In this document: piece by piece, positions 47,301 through 59,900 of the stretch
How the letters are laid out: every line of letters begins with the position of its first letter
Numbering within the stretch: the first letter of the stretch is position 1
Assembly: GCA_030248215.1 (NCBI GenBank)
Contig: JASANG010001881.1
Span: forward strand, 372,001 to 436,000
Source of the DNA: Enoplolaimus lenunculus
Taxonomy: Eukaryota; Nematoda; Enoplea; Enoplida; Thoracostomopsidae
DNA length: 64,000 nt
Direction of reading: 5' to 3'
Notes under the pieces: generated by a model
Seen by the model: only the letters and a program-made list of their open reading frames with translations
Database searches by the model: none
Told to the model about the DNA's origin: nothing
Made by a program: the position numbers and the translations under genes

Positions 47301-48542
47301 GGTAATCTAACACTACAGCCTACTCTCTACTACAGTCCTACGGAAAAACGAAATGCTCGTAAATTTAACATTGGCCCATCGGGTGTTTAATACCGATTTT
47401 TTGTATTCATCTGAATATTCTTTGTACAACGTAGAAGTTTTGTCACTGAGATCTGGCGAGTAGGATTTCGAAGAATCAGCCATGTCAACCGAGAATTCAT
47501 ATTTTGGCGGACCTGAAATAAAATACCAACTAAAAGGTAAAGTCTAAGTAAGTATGGATGGGTCCATCCTGTCGAATAAGTAACGAAAACTTAGATTTTC
47601 ATAGCAGGGACACATCAGATACATTTGCTGACGGCCGGACGAATATTTGGGCCGTTTGTCAACTTTATGACGGCTGTGAGAGTGGGTAGTAATTTGAAAC
47701 CAATTTTAACTTAAAGGTCTATTAGCGCACTGGAGCAGTTGCAGATCTCAAAATTTGCACAAAAGTACAGACTAATCAACTGAATAATAAATTTCGGTAC
47801 TTTATACTTAAATAAGACAACTCACTTATTTTATATAAACTCATAAAATACTCTTTTCTTGCGAATATATTATGAAATTGAACAATGTTAAAACACATTT
47901 GTGTCAGCAATTTTTGGATTTGATAAAATGCTGGTAAAATGTATTTTTTTAAATTTGAAACATTTTAGTGTTAATTTTTTAATAGATTATATTATTATAT
48001 TTGTTGAAATTAACCCTTTCTCACATAAATAATTTATATTGCCCCTGAGACCTACTTTTATGCTAGGATTTGAACTCCAGTGACTGGAGTGGGAGGCGTA
48101 TACCATCACCACTCAGCTATAGGAGCTTGACGCTCGAGCCCGAGGGGGCTCTCACGTCTTGTGGTGATTTAGTACTGTGTATACGTGTTGCAATTGTTAA
48201 ACACAGTGCGATATATACTATTTAACGTATATACACTGCGCTGAGTTGCCTACAGGCAACTCAATGTGAGAAGAGGTTAATGATGACAAATATTGTTTTA
48301 CTTGTAGTTGTCGTTGTGGTTGTTGAAACTGTAGACGAAGCTTCGTTGCCACTGTTTTCGTTCCGCTTAATATACAGCGCAGTAACAACGCCTAACGCAG
48401 CTAATGACGCACAAAGCGCAAGCACTAATAATGCAATCATGATATATTTTGCCTTCCCACCTCCACCCGACATCGGGGGTTCTCCGATTACTTCACGACC
48501 GCTTCGAACTGTATTATAGTCAAGCATTTCGTAGTCTGGCAT
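44342..48542 (-). CDS. Type II membrane protein with SEA domain and mucin-like region (3' end not found)
   Basis: Five exons agree in phase: 48542-48302, 47512-47394, 46456-46386, 45387-45155, 44515-44342. The N-terminus MPDYEMLDYNTVRSGRE is cytoplasmic-like with a Gly-rich linker, then one membrane helix (IMIALLVLALCASLAALGV) followed by KR, so type II topology is likely. A Thr run leads into a SEA domain: KYEFSVDMADSSKSYSPDLSD, YKEYSDEYKKS, FSSTVEITGFEPL, then GLVVLFKLIMDA. The GSVVV-like cleavage loop of SEA domains is replaced by a Ser/Thr-rich insert of about 40 residues. The last exon found is ITTTTTTATTPSLTTV-type mucin sequence. It ends with a donor in phase 1, so the gene goes on; no following exon was identified with confidence. 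SEA proteins of this layout include membrane mucins and type II serine proteases, but no protease domain is seen. Confidence 0.8.
44712..45009. mobile_element. Old MITE, CACTGTAAATTCCAATGAGTTGA family
   Basis: Degraded left end (GTACATTTCAAATGAGTTAA) and right end CACTGAAATTTAAAGTG. Intronic in the SEA gene. Confidence 0.65.
45619..45790. mobile_element. GGCCCATGTATAGAACAGGGC-family MITE
   Basis: Ends GGCCCATGTATAGAACAGGG and CCCTGTTCTATACATGGGTCC, flanks AAATTTC and AAACTTC. Intronic in the SEA gene. Confidence 0.82.
45986..46042. mobile_element. Left part of a GGCCMATGTTACTTTTAGGG MITE cut by the next element
   Basis: Reads ATCCATGTTAATTTTAGGGG and CATAAGCCTAATTG, then stops exactly where the TTAA-type element at 46043 begins; no right half follows beyond 46310. 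Confidence 0.5.
46043..46310 (+). mobile_element. TTAA-ended element carrying a tRNA-Gly-like segment
   Basis: Begins TTAACCCTCTCACTCATAGAG and ends CATGTGAGAAAGGGTTAA. A box TAGCTCAGCGG at 46201-46211, then a tRNA-like arm and a B-box remnant GGATCGAATC. Intronic in the SEA gene. Confidence 0.8.
48010..48280 (-). mobile_element. TTAA-ended element carrying a tRNA-Gly-like segment (reverse)
   Basis: Begins TTAACCCTTTCTCACATAAA and ends TGTGAGAAGAGGTTAA; same subtype as 20650, including the hairpin AGTTGCCTACAGGCAACT. Ends 21 bp from the first exon of the SEA gene, inside its first intron. Confidence 0.82.
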
Positions 48543-48715
48543 ATTTGTTTTCTAATTTAATAAATTATTTAGACAAAATAATTAATAATTAACAAATTAA
48601 ACTAGCGTTTTAATTGCAATTTCCTACTAAAAATTTGAATTTGATACAATATTGTGAATTTTCATGGAACGAATCCGTAACGAAGTTGTAGGTTTTTGGC
48701 TTGGGTTTTGGGAAA

Positions 48716-49005
48716 AGGCTTAGGCTAAACTTGGTACAGGCTTAGGCTAACATGGTACAGGCTTAGGCTAACATGGCACAGGCTTAGGCTAACATGGTAC
48801 AGGCTTAGGCTAACATGGTACAGGCTTAGGCTAACATGGTACAGGCTTAGGCTAACATGGTACAGGCTTAGGGTAACATGGTACAGGCTTAGGCTAACAT
48901 GGTACAGGCTTAGGCTAACATGGTACAGGCTTAGGCTAACATGGTACAGGCTAGGCTAACATGGTACAGGCTTAGGCTAACATGGTACAGGCTTAGGCTA
49001 ACATG
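48716..49005. repeat. 21-bp tandem array containing TTAGGC
   Basis: About 14 units of AGGCTTAGGCTAACATGGTAC, with a few single-base changes and one unit short by three bases. Lies about 170 bp upstream of the SEA gene start, so it could affect its promoter. Confidence 0.9.
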
Positions 49006-49734
49006 TATTTGTAGTGTATCAAAATTTCGTCTAAGGTTAATGGTGGATGGACGATTTTCTGGGGGGGGGACCGATCCGTGATTTCCGTATCCCACTGTGA
49101 TCCCATCCGAACGCCTGATGTTCAGTGGACATTCTGACAAGAGCGCGCAACTCTTAAATCCTACTGTGTGTTTCACGTGGTATGTAGGTACCCCCATCTA
49201 AAATGTGGGTATCAACAAAAAACACAACGCAAGCTGGTACATTTTGTACAAGGTCAAAGAACCCAATTTACTGTATTGTCTATTAAGTTATCAGATAATT
49301 TGTTATCCGCCAAACCTGTCGCTATTGACATCGAATCAACATGAGACAAAACATGACCTTGCCAGCAACGATCACAGCGTGAACCTTTGATCAAACAGGT
49401 TTAAAGCGTTTTTGGATTCTTTACTAAATCAAAGTCAGATACAACTCCAGTACAAAACACTTCAAACTGTTTAAAACTGCACGCTGAACAAAAGTGCATC
49501 CGTGTTCATAGTCTTTATTTCTAAACGACTTTTAGAAAACAGATAAGATTGGGCGGATTCAAAGGAATTTATATTAGTCAGCCATAAGCATTATTAGCCT
49601 GACAAACAAAGCGATAACCAGTGATTTTGTGCAGGAAACGCTGCGTTACGATTTAAAGGATCTATCTGAGCAGCCAGTGTACAAAAAATTATCTTTAATA
49701 ATACATTTTGTTATATATCTTGATTATGTATATA

Positions 49735-49878
49735 TGGGTCGATGTTACTTTAAGGGACGTGACAGTAGATTAAGCGTATCCCTAAGTCTAAGCCTAAGCA
49801 AAAATGTAATCTAGAAACTAAACCTATGTTTTTATAGACCCACCAGAAACCTGGACGCCCTTTAAAGCAACATGGGCC
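49735..49878. mobile_element. GGCCMATGTTACTTTTAGGG-family MITE
   Basis: Ends GGGTCGATGTTACTTTAAGGG and CCCTTTAAAGCAACATGGGCC, interior AAGTCTAAGCCTAAGC and the shared AATCTAGAAACTAAACC. Flanks are TATATAT on both sides, too simple to prove a duplication. Confidence 0.75.
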
Positions 49879-50224
49879 TATATATGTACATATATTATAT
49901 ATACTTGTATCTGTATATGTATATAATGTTTAATTGCTGATATGTCACTAAATTTAATTTGAGCCTAAATGTGCGTTTCTAACAGCTAAAGCTTTTCTGC
50001 CTGTATTTGGTACTGAAATTATATGTCATTTAAAATGCAGCGATACGAGCGCTGATTTTTTCAAATTGCTATCCAGTGGAAGCAAACCCTTGTAAACAAA
50101 CGTCATTAAACGTAACACAACATTTTATCAAGAACAGGAGGGAATGCAAGGGTTTGGATGAATGCATCTCCACACGTAAATCGTGTGATGTTGAAAGTTG
50201 CTCGAACTAAATTGTTCATCTTGC

Positions 50225-50561
50225 GGCCAATGTAAAGATCAGGTGCGAAACGTTTTTCTGTGATACTAAAAAAGAGTACGCTTAAGCTTTGGACTAATTT
50301 TTCGGTTTGTTTTAGCTTTAGGTTTAGGCTTAGCAGGCCCATAGCCAAGTGGAACAAGGGGGCACAGACCCCCTTGGAAATATTTTTGCCACTTTTTAGA
50401 AGACTTTCAACCTTGTTTGTAAGTCATTGAAACCTTTAAATGCCCATCATGAATAATCTGTAGCCCCTTCCCCCGTAGCAAGGTGAGCTGACTACGGGCC
50501 TGAGGTTTAGGCTTAGGAATATGCTTATAATACTGTTCCGCGCCTGTTCTTTTCATTGGCC
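50225..50561. mobile_element. GGCCCATGTAAAGA-family MITE holding a second MITE
   Basis: Ends GGCCAATGTAAAGATCAGG and GCGCCTGTTCTTTTCATTGGCC. Its normal core is split at GGTTTAGGCTTAG/AGGTTTAGGCTTAGG by the insertion at 50334-50502. Confidence 0.82.
50334..50502. mobile_element. CAGGCCCGTAGCCA-type hAT MITE, nested
   Basis: Ends CAGGCCCATAGCCAAG and AGCTGACTACGGGCCTG; flanks AGGCTTAG and AGGTTTAG are an 8-bp duplication with one change. Inserted into the TTAGGC core of the element at 50225. Confidence 0.82.
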
Positions 50562-50919
50562 ACTTAAGCTAACATTAATGTGCGCTTTCAACCAAAGTCG
50601 TGTATGGTTCTTGAAATATCTTCGCTTTATTAACTAACAACTGTGTCCTAAGATTCCCTTTTCGGATTGAAAATATATTTTCGAAAAATTTTCACAGTGT
50701 TTATGTCGTTTGCAAATTCTGTATGAAAACGGCAGAACAATCATTTGACCATAACTCGTGATCTGTTTTACCAAGCGTGGGTGATATATAACATAACAAG
50801 ATTGTGCAACTAACTAGATTCTGTCTGTGCCAAAGAATTTACCCAGTGCACGTTGCGTTTTTGGCCGACCTCCAACTTATTTAGAGATGGGTATGTCACA
50901 CGCTACCCCGGTTATCACG

Positions 50920-51790
50920 TGAACGCCGCATAATGCGGGGTTCACGTTATAACTGGGGCAGCATGGAACACGTTTTGTCCCTACGACTATATATATAGCT
51001 GGAACATTTTGTCTGACCGTTTATCTACTATCAGACTCAAAAAATTTGAATTGTCTGCTAACCTGATGTGACATCTGCTGTTTGTACTGCAGTATTATAT
51101 GATATTCCAAATATTGTCTGTGAGTATCATATGATATGTTTGAAAATGTCTGCAAAGTTGTGGTAAACTAGCTTGATTGTCGTGTAGAGTATCATGACAC
51201 TAAAATTTGAAATTTGAATTATACTTAGGAATATATTTTGGAAAAAATTCAGCGAAAAACGGAACGTAGAAGCTAATTCAACTTTCGAAATCATTTAATG
51301 ATGCATTATCTGACTTTTTAGTGTTTTATTAGCGCGCACAAATTCCATTGTCCTGCATATCGTGATATTTAGTAGAATTTTGGAATATCATGATATTCAC
51401 ATAAATGTCCCGCAGTATCATATGACAAATGGCTATTTGTATACAATGATTGCTTGAGATCAGTAATTTGCAAGTCAATAACGGGTTCCAAGCTGCCCCA
51501 GTTAAAACGTGAACCCGGTATAAGTCTAATGCGTATCATTAGAAATATTGAACATATGACATTCGCATAAACGTCCCGCAATATATGACGCGTGGCCATT
51601 ATCTATAAAATGATCATTGAGATCAGCGATTTGTAAGCCAATATTACGTTCACTGACATTTTGTCGTCATATCCGCTATTTAGATCACAAAATTTAATTG
51701 TTGACGTGTAATCAAAATGGATAAAACGTGTTCTAGGCGACTACACCAATTTATAACATGAACCACGCTTGATGGAAGCAGACGATTTTA
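50920..51790. repeat. AACGTGAACCCCGC-type dispersed repeats
   Basis: The motif GGGGTTCACGTTATAACTGGG and relatives recur at about 50910, 50935, 51495 and 51750, with ATATCATATGATATTC-type text between. The 50905-50960 pair forms an inverted repeat. The same words bound the element at 16930-17876 and follow it to 18030. Confidence 0.55.
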
Positions 51791-52156
51791 ATTCTACTCG
51801 AAACGCTCAAAAAATATAAACCAAAAATTTATTTTAAATAAACATATTAACCTTTAAACCTCAAAAGAATTAAAAACAAGGTATGTCATGCAAAGAAACA
51901 GGCAAAAAACAACAACTGGATATTGAGACATAATATATAAAAAGAAAGATAATAAAGTTAGGCCTAAGCTAAGCAATACTCATTATTCAAACTTGCGTAA
52001 GTACACTGTTAATGGTGCCGATTAGATGAAACCAACTCTTCATTTCAGTTCCAGAATTTATCCTGTTGTCTAACGTTACATAAATCCATTTTTCAACCGC
52101 GTCTTGAGACTACGACTTATACGAAATCTAGTATACAGTAACCTGAAACTAATTGT

Positions 52157-52298
52157 TAGGGTTGCATTATACTCGCCGTACGCCAGCGCGCGACACAATA
52201 AAAATTTAGCCGCACGCCGCCGTGAAACTATATTACCGCACGCCGCCCTGCGGCGGCGCCCCCCGGCATTCGGTTCAGTTAAGTATAGTGCGACCCTA
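52157..52298. mobile_element. TTAGGGTTGCGTTATACTT-family MITE
   Basis: Ends TTAGGGTTGCATTATACTCG and TAAGTATAGTGCGACCCTAA, GC-rich interior with GCACGCCGCCGTG and GCGGCGGCGCC. Confidence 0.8.
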
Positions 52299-54125
52299 AG
52301 CCTATTTGAGCTAGACGCGAAGTATTCTATGTACAATGCTTTATATATTGTGTGCCCTAAACACCAATCTGATTAATTGGCACCGGAGACTTTCGAAGCG
52401 CTAGCCTATTTAGTGCAGAACGATTACCGGACAAAATACAATTTGATTGTATTAACAGAACCCAATACATGTTGCAAATGTCATTGGTTGGAATTGTTTT
52501 TGTTGCAGTTGCTGTTTGCACTGCACTTAACAACAATATTATCAATAGTTTGCAACGATCCAGTTACCGATTGGGCCAGGTGCTCACACAAACTATCACT
52601 ATTCTGAACATCTTAAACTTTTGCTAATTTTACCATCAAGATCTCTAAAAACAATACAAAACATTTAACAACCACAAACATAGTTACCATTAAGGAAGTA
52701 CACCATTCAACTACACATCCTATGTAGTAAAAACACAAAAATATCAATGTAACATTTTGATGCAAGCAAAAATACCAATGTACCATCTTATTTGAATCGT
52801 CCAATATTCAAACATATATAAGGACTCGAGCACTGCATTCATACCAAATTAATATAACAACATAGCAGGCGTCAGACAAAAACTACTTTTCACACGAAAC
52901 CGGAACAGGAATACATTTTTGCGCCGGAACCGGAATTGCGAAAAGACCCAAAATACAGCAAATTCACAATAACTCTAAATAAAATATGCTGTTGATCATC
53001 ATCTGTTTGCGTTTGCATTAAACCAACTTTACAAGTTTCACAGAAACATGCGTCAAATAATTGGAAATACGAGGGACATAGAAGACGAAAGACAAGCTAG
53101 AAACGGAATCTGTGTTTCGGTAAAACCATTTTGAGACAATTTTTAAACGGATTCTTTATAATTTGATACAACACCGTAAAAATTTCTGACACGATTTTTT
53201 ACTGGAAATTTATATTACCGGAACATGAACTCCGGTGGAACCGCATAGCTGCATATAAAAACGAAATATTTCGCCAAAAGATTCGAAAAATGCTATATAA
53301 ATCAACAAATGCCGTACCATTAGAAACATGAGCGTTCCCGAAACATTTGCCAAACTGGCACGTTCCAAACAAAGCCTACGGTCTAGGTTCACGTTAGACT
53401 TGGGTATAAACTTACATTAATGTGGTCACAATATACATCTGTTAATAATTTTAATGTCATCCAGTGCGGTCAGTGTTCGTCCGACGCCGTCCGTCACCGT
53501 ATGGTATCGTATATGCCCGAATTGCTTACATACCATACCACTCGACAACTAACAACGACGTACTGCGACTTGTGGCGCCTTACGACCGAAACAGCGCCCC
53601 CGTAACGCTTAATGTTTTGGACCCTGTCTTATACATGGGCCGTTCATTGTAAACAAACCATTAGCGCCAACGCAATACCTGTAAACCACCCTAAACTACA
53701 AAATGCCTAAACTTATCTTGTAAAATGTTTCTGAAACCAAATTTTCCAACTAACATACAAAACACAAATTTCGCTTTTCTGTTCATATTTCGTCCGCCGA
53801 CACAGTTTTATTATTGATATTTTATCAAATAACGCCCGTTACCCTCATACAATAAAATCATTTCACATACACCACCACACAATATACTACTGAATATTAC
53901 CTACATATCATGAACGCTTAAATTACAGCACGGGAGGGTGAGGCACTCACGGCAACGCTTGCTGATTGAATACAATAAATAATTTTCAAGTGCAGTGAAC
54001 TGAAATATGCTAACCGTTCATTTCCAGTGCTTGAGTAGTATATATTATAACCCCAGAACCTCAATATGTCGGCCCTTGTTTGATATATACCTTCAGTTCA
54101 TGGAACAAAATAATAATAATAACAA

Positions 54126-54156
<31 letters not shown>

Positions 54157-54404
54157 AATAAAAACACGCAAAACTAAATTTTATCGTTTTAATAAACGTT
54201 GAATATAATCGTTTTAGAGTTTACATCGTTCAAAAACATTTGCTCATGCAAACTGCAACTCTGCCGTACAAAATACACAAAAATAATTATTACACAAAAT
54301 GAATTGTACCATACTTTTCGGCTTCGAAATTATGTATCGTTGATATAAATGAAGAAAAAACAAACAAAACGCATAATATATTATAATTAGAGTTAGTATC
54401 TCAA

Positions 54405-54764
54405 TAGGAATGTGCCGATCAATCGGCATCGATAAAGATCGGCACTTTTCGTAAGTGTCGGCGTCGACACAGCAAAAAAATTGCCCATTCTTTGCCGATA
54501 CTTTTTGCAAATACAACAGTCAGTTGGAATGCTATCAGTTTCATTTCTGGGCGCATGGTCAGGAAAACTATATATCTTTCTTGCGTTTGTGTTTGAAAAA
54601 ATTAATTGAAATGAATCGTTCGTCTAAAGTTATAATCGTTTATGACGGTTAGGGTTTACGTCTTCATATAATGATACAATGAAGTATCCTATTTGTTTAT
54701 AAAGCATGACTAAAACTAAATCGGGATCGGTATCGGCAAAAATTTTAGTATCGGCACATCCCTA
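54405..54764. mobile_element. hAT-like MITE, AGGGATGTGCCGATA ends
   Basis: Ends TAGGAATGTGCCGATCAATC and AGTATCGGCACATCCCTA are inverted repeats. This end type is widespread in animal hAT elements. No clear 8-bp duplication; one copy here. Confidence 0.75.
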
Positions 54765-55230
54765 ATTCTCGGGACAACCTTGTTCCCCACGAAAAGCTAA
54801 ACGTTGGTAGCATAAATTTCAAAACTTCACACAGCTGCCAACTGTTTCAAATTAGTTATCACTTCTTGTATATCTATTCGCCTTTAACACCAACAAAACT
54901 AATTGTTAATCAAATACAGCTAAAGAATTCCCTTAACTTAAACAACAGCCGAAAACCGATTCTAATACGGCGCACAATTCCAAGTCTCTATGCATCGCTT
55001 TTAAACGCAAACACAATTTCGCCAAAAATATCCCCCTCTTACTACTACTTTTTCTGTCACAACATTCTGTGTCCTTTCACGTACAGAAAACATCTACTTA
55101 ATCCAACAGGATCAGTATTTCATGGATCGGGATACCCACTCTTGTTTCCTCGATTCGTAAATCTCTCAATCCGTTATCCTTTTCACACCCACCATTACAC
55201 TTACCCAGCCACTACTGGTAATGGCTAACA

Positions 55231-56876
55231 TCATCGTGGCGAATGATGAGCAGCTAAATAATTTGCATACAACACTCGGGCTCGTCCAAGTACACGCGAA
55301 AGTGAATGTCGTTTCGCTAACCCGCTGTAGAAAATAGCAATTTCGTTAAATTCCATTCGTTGCGATATAATTTCATTACGATACAACAAAAGTAAACTCA
55401 AACAAACAAATAGTAAAAACGGACTTTTGTCGCCCAATTTTTCTGGATTCGGCAGTACACGAGCTGTCGCAGTTTCGACGTCAACATACTGAAATTCGTT
55501 TAAAACATTATTGTCATTATTATTATTATTATTGTTGTTGTTGTTGTTATTGTTGTGATTACTAGTATTATTACTGTTGTTGCTTTTGATTATGTTGTTA
55601 CGACCATAATTGTTACTAGCACTAACGGGAGCTGTATCCGACATGCATAGATCTTCTGACTCCAAGACGCCAACGTTATTCTCCAAAACATTACCATTGC
55701 AGCAATCGACCACATAACCAACAGAACACCTATCAGCCGAGATGTGATAACTACCAACCCCGAGTCCAGAAACAGACAACAGATCACTGCGAGCACCAAC
55801 ATTCCCAGCTTTAACGGCGGCTGTTACCTGAGCGTTTGGCAAACATTCGCAAACGGAACAACGACACAAGCTAGCCAGCTCCAAAGGTCTAACCCCTAAG
55901 CCCACTTTGCCAATCTGGGCCGCATCAACCATAGCCGCCAGTTCTCCTTTCCGTTCACTTTCCGCTTCCTTAATCGCCACCCTCGCATCTCGTTGTATCT
56001 CTGGTTTTCCTTTTACGTTCTCACTTTTTACTTCATCTCTATTGAAAATTGCTACGTTAGCATCACTCAGGACACGTTCACCAGTCTGTCCATACTGTTC
56101 CAAACTCTCTCGCGTTTGTCCATCTGCTTCACCAGGTGCCACCACCCATTCACTTTGGCGATCCGATACCGAAGTCCGGCTACTACCACCGCCATAAGTA
56201 CTGGCGCTACTCGCCAGCTCGGCACTGACCGCTTCAGCATCCCGTGGGGTTAATGATAATGACATACGCCCGTTCCGAAGCAATTCTAGCTCTACAGCGT
56301 GGCCATAGTCGCCATCGTTACCCTCACTAACGCTCAAAGAACCGACGACATGTGCTTTTAGACTATTTTCTCTAGCGCTTTCAGCTTCACAAGGAGCAAC
56401 AATGCTCAATGGACTGGCGACAAGTGCTTTTACAGTAGATGCCTCGCCACCACTGTCAATCTCATAATGGCAAACCGGAGTAACATTCACTGTACCTTCT
56501 TGATTCACAACAAGCGTCGAAACAAATACATCTTCCGACATTGAGACATCGATTTTGGTGTCCGGTTTGAAGTTAAATGCTACCGCCTCAACCGGGTTCA
56601 CTTCAACACTAAAAGGCGGCGCCATAGCCCTAAAATCTTGCCTGGAAATAATTTCCGTGCCAGTACCAGCGCTCACTGACGTCGGAACAGAGAGATTCTT
56701 TACTGAAGTAGAGATCGTTTTACTAGCTTGGCTTACCAAAGTGTCTTCAGCGTTTGAAGTATCCCGTGTTGTTGTATTTTGCTCAATTTCAGTACTGAGC
56801 GTAGTTGATTTCGACATAATGGTGCTGCTGTAACAGTTATCACCATTTTTGTTATTATTTTTACTATTATCATTGC

Positions 56877-56931
<55 letters not shown>

Positions 56932-59900
56932 ATTGTTGTTGCTACCCACAAGCCGCAGATTAAAGTACCGCCACGCGGAATTATTTTGAATAACATCGCA
57001 AATCTCATCAAATGTAAACAAATCGTCTTCGGTCGGCTCATGCGAGTTACGGGTTGGAATCGACAAAGATTCGCTATTGCTGAGTAAATAATCAAGCTCT
57101 CCTATATATTCCTGAGAGACTTTTGTCTTACACAACAGGCTGGCAGGTGCCGGGGTACACCAGTTTAACTCAGGGTCTTTTAAAGTATCACGGGCGACAG
57201 GAATTTCGTTGATTCCTTGCAAAGTTGATGAATAGTCATGCATAGGACTAGGATTATAACTATCGGATACCTGATATACAGTTGCTGCTACTTTTGTTTC
57301 AGGAATCGCACAGGAAATGTCAGACGGTGTTTGAAACGATAAACAAACCAATGAATGTTGAGCAGTAATATTTGTTGGTCTCCAATCAGATGAGGTAATT
57401 GTGTTATAATGCACTGGCAGGAATGTTTCTTGTCGTTGGCAGTGCGAGTTTTGAGCAATTAGTGAACTTTTGGCAAACTGAAGTAAACAATATAAAAACA
57501 AAATATAATCAATACGGGGTATTCGCTCGGTCACGGTGGAACGAAGGGCATCAACCGGGGCCCCTCGGTTTGCAACCGGGGGATGGATTTTGAGTGGCAG
57601 GGGGTTGCAGAATTTTCATAAAGAAATTAATTATATTTTTCACAAGTTGGTTAGCATATTTTAACTTTACGTTCGACATTAGAATGTAGGTTAAACTGAA
57701 CTCAGTTTTGTGCATTAGATTTCCTATCCTGAAAGGGCCCGTGTAAAGATTACAGGAGGAGAGTTTTTCTGTGTGACTAGACTAAAATAAGCTTAAGCTT
57801 AGGAATATGCTCATTTTTTCGATTAACTTTAGGCTTAGGCTTAGGAATAGGCTTATGATACTGTTCCGCCCCTGTTCTTCACATTAGCCCCTGAAACAAA
57901 TGCTGTAACACAAATGGTTGTAAGTTTTATTATATATTTTGCAGGAGGATCAAACCGTTTTAGGTTCATATTAAATTGACCGAGGCTATTTATTTTTGTA
58001 TAAAATAAACCACTTACCGGTTCAACTATGCCTCCTTCAACTTCTTGACGACATTCACGACGGTTCGTAACATTATACACAAGTTTAGTCTGCTGTGTGG
58101 CAGATATTGTCTGAGCAACTGAGCACTGCTTCGGTGAACGCTCTACGATGAGCTCAATAGAAGTTTCTGTAACACATTGTGACCCGTCATCGACCTTCAA
58201 AGAGCGCTTAGGATACACACAGTCGCTGTGAAAACTACCCTCACTGCAACTTACCACCGGCGCTTTACTCAAATTTTTATTTGTACAGCTGCGCTCAAAT
58301 GCCACGGGCACATTGTCCGCCGATTTCTCACACAATAAACCATAATTGTGATCGTCATCACGACAAACACCAGTGGTAACCAGGGCACCAGTTTTCTCAC
58401 CAAACAGCCGAGAGTCCAATCTTTGTCGATCGCCATTACGAATTCTACAACCATCTCCACTGACATCAACCTGATGCGCAGCGAATTCTCGACGCCTCCC
58501 GCTACAGCTAGTCGCCCTGCTTACCCGTGAACTAATCGCGCTATCCTTCGAGCCGCTTATCTCGCTCACCCGTGACGACAGAGCAGACTCTTCAAACCTT
58601 TGTCCAAGCTCACCCCCACCAGCTCCACCTCCAGGCTTCGCCAGCTTCCTCGGCGAGCCTGACCCACGACTCGACGACGTCTCAGACGCTCGGCTACTCG
58701 CTCCAGACGACGAGATCGACCGTCTAGACGTTTTGTCTCGATCAAAATTCGTTATTGATGATCCTCTTTGGCCGACTTCACCCCTGCCCATTTCAGCACC
58801 ATAGCGGCCACAATCACCTGCTCCCAAAGTCTTCGCCAGCTTGACCGGTGAACCCGACCCACGACTGGATCCTGAACCACGACTCGATGCCGAAGTCTCA
58901 GACGCGCGACTGCTCGCTCCAGACGACGAGACCGAGTTCACGCCTTGTCCAGACGGCTTGTCTGGGGGGTCAACCGTAGCCGTCGTTGCGGACGAACACA
59001 GTGAGCTGGGCGCAGACGCGTAGCAACAATCGTTACCGTTCGCCAGCCACCGGGACACCGTCTCATAGCGGCTCTTATGCTTCTCGCTTCGCAAACCAAA
59101 TCCACAACTGGCAGAGCAGATGTGTTGATGATGCTCCGTTATTATTAAATTCTCACCCGTGACACCATGAAATGATTTATCACAGAGTGGCGATTTCGAT
59201 TTAACAGATGGCGTTCGAACTTCATGCTCAGCAATGCTATGTGTCACCTCGAAGCATTCTTCCGGTTGAGTGGCCGCTGAGAAAAATCCTGGCACAGAAA
59301 TATCGACGTCGTAGAGATCTACCGGTTTGAGCATTTCGTCATAGCCGTATAGCGGATAAGAACACCAGAGTATCTGTAAATAACAATTATCAATAAAAAA
59401 TTACCGCCGCTCAACTTTGTAACACTAAATAATAGGAAACGAATGGCCTATTCTACTTTTAGCATTTTGCAGCTAATTTAAAATGCATTCAGTTTCATTT
59501 GCTGCCACATATATACAGCGCTGCGGCTGATCATAAAACTGTGTGATGTTTGTTACATAATTGTCTGTGAGAAAAAATTGATTGAAATGAACAGTTCTTA
59601 TAGTATTATAGTTGGATGCAGGTGTTACATTTAATGTGTTCGCGTTTTAAATTGCGTCATATGAATCCCGTCACACACTATGGCCAATATATATGCATAT
59701 AAACATATATGTAATATATAATATATATAATATATATAATATATATGTGTATATATATCGAGAAGGCTTTTTACCTCGTACAATCTTAGCGCTTCGTCAA
59801 ACGCAAACTCCCGCTTGAGTTCGAGCAAAAACCATCGATAACAAAACAACAAATCATCAGCGTTCACGTCAGCCAAATATTCAGCGAATACAGGATCATA

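Larger units (their letters stand above)
49006..55230. other. Repeat-rich intergenic region, no gene recognised
   Basis: Between the SEA gene start (minus) and the end of the TBC1D25-type gene (minus). Open frames are short and overlap repeats. Contains MITEs at 49735, 50225, 52157 and 54405, AACGTGAACCCCGC-type repeats at 50920-51790 and an AAT microsatellite at about 54108-54165. Confidence 0.5.

Noticed and set aside
48931-49197. Minus frame with HVSLSLY repeats
   Set aside because: It is a translation of the 21-bp tandem array.
58841-59023. Plus-strand frames inside the TBC1D25-type gene (also at 55907, 56555, 61470)
   Set aside because: They lie opposite long coding exons with clear family similarity and are antisense shadows.
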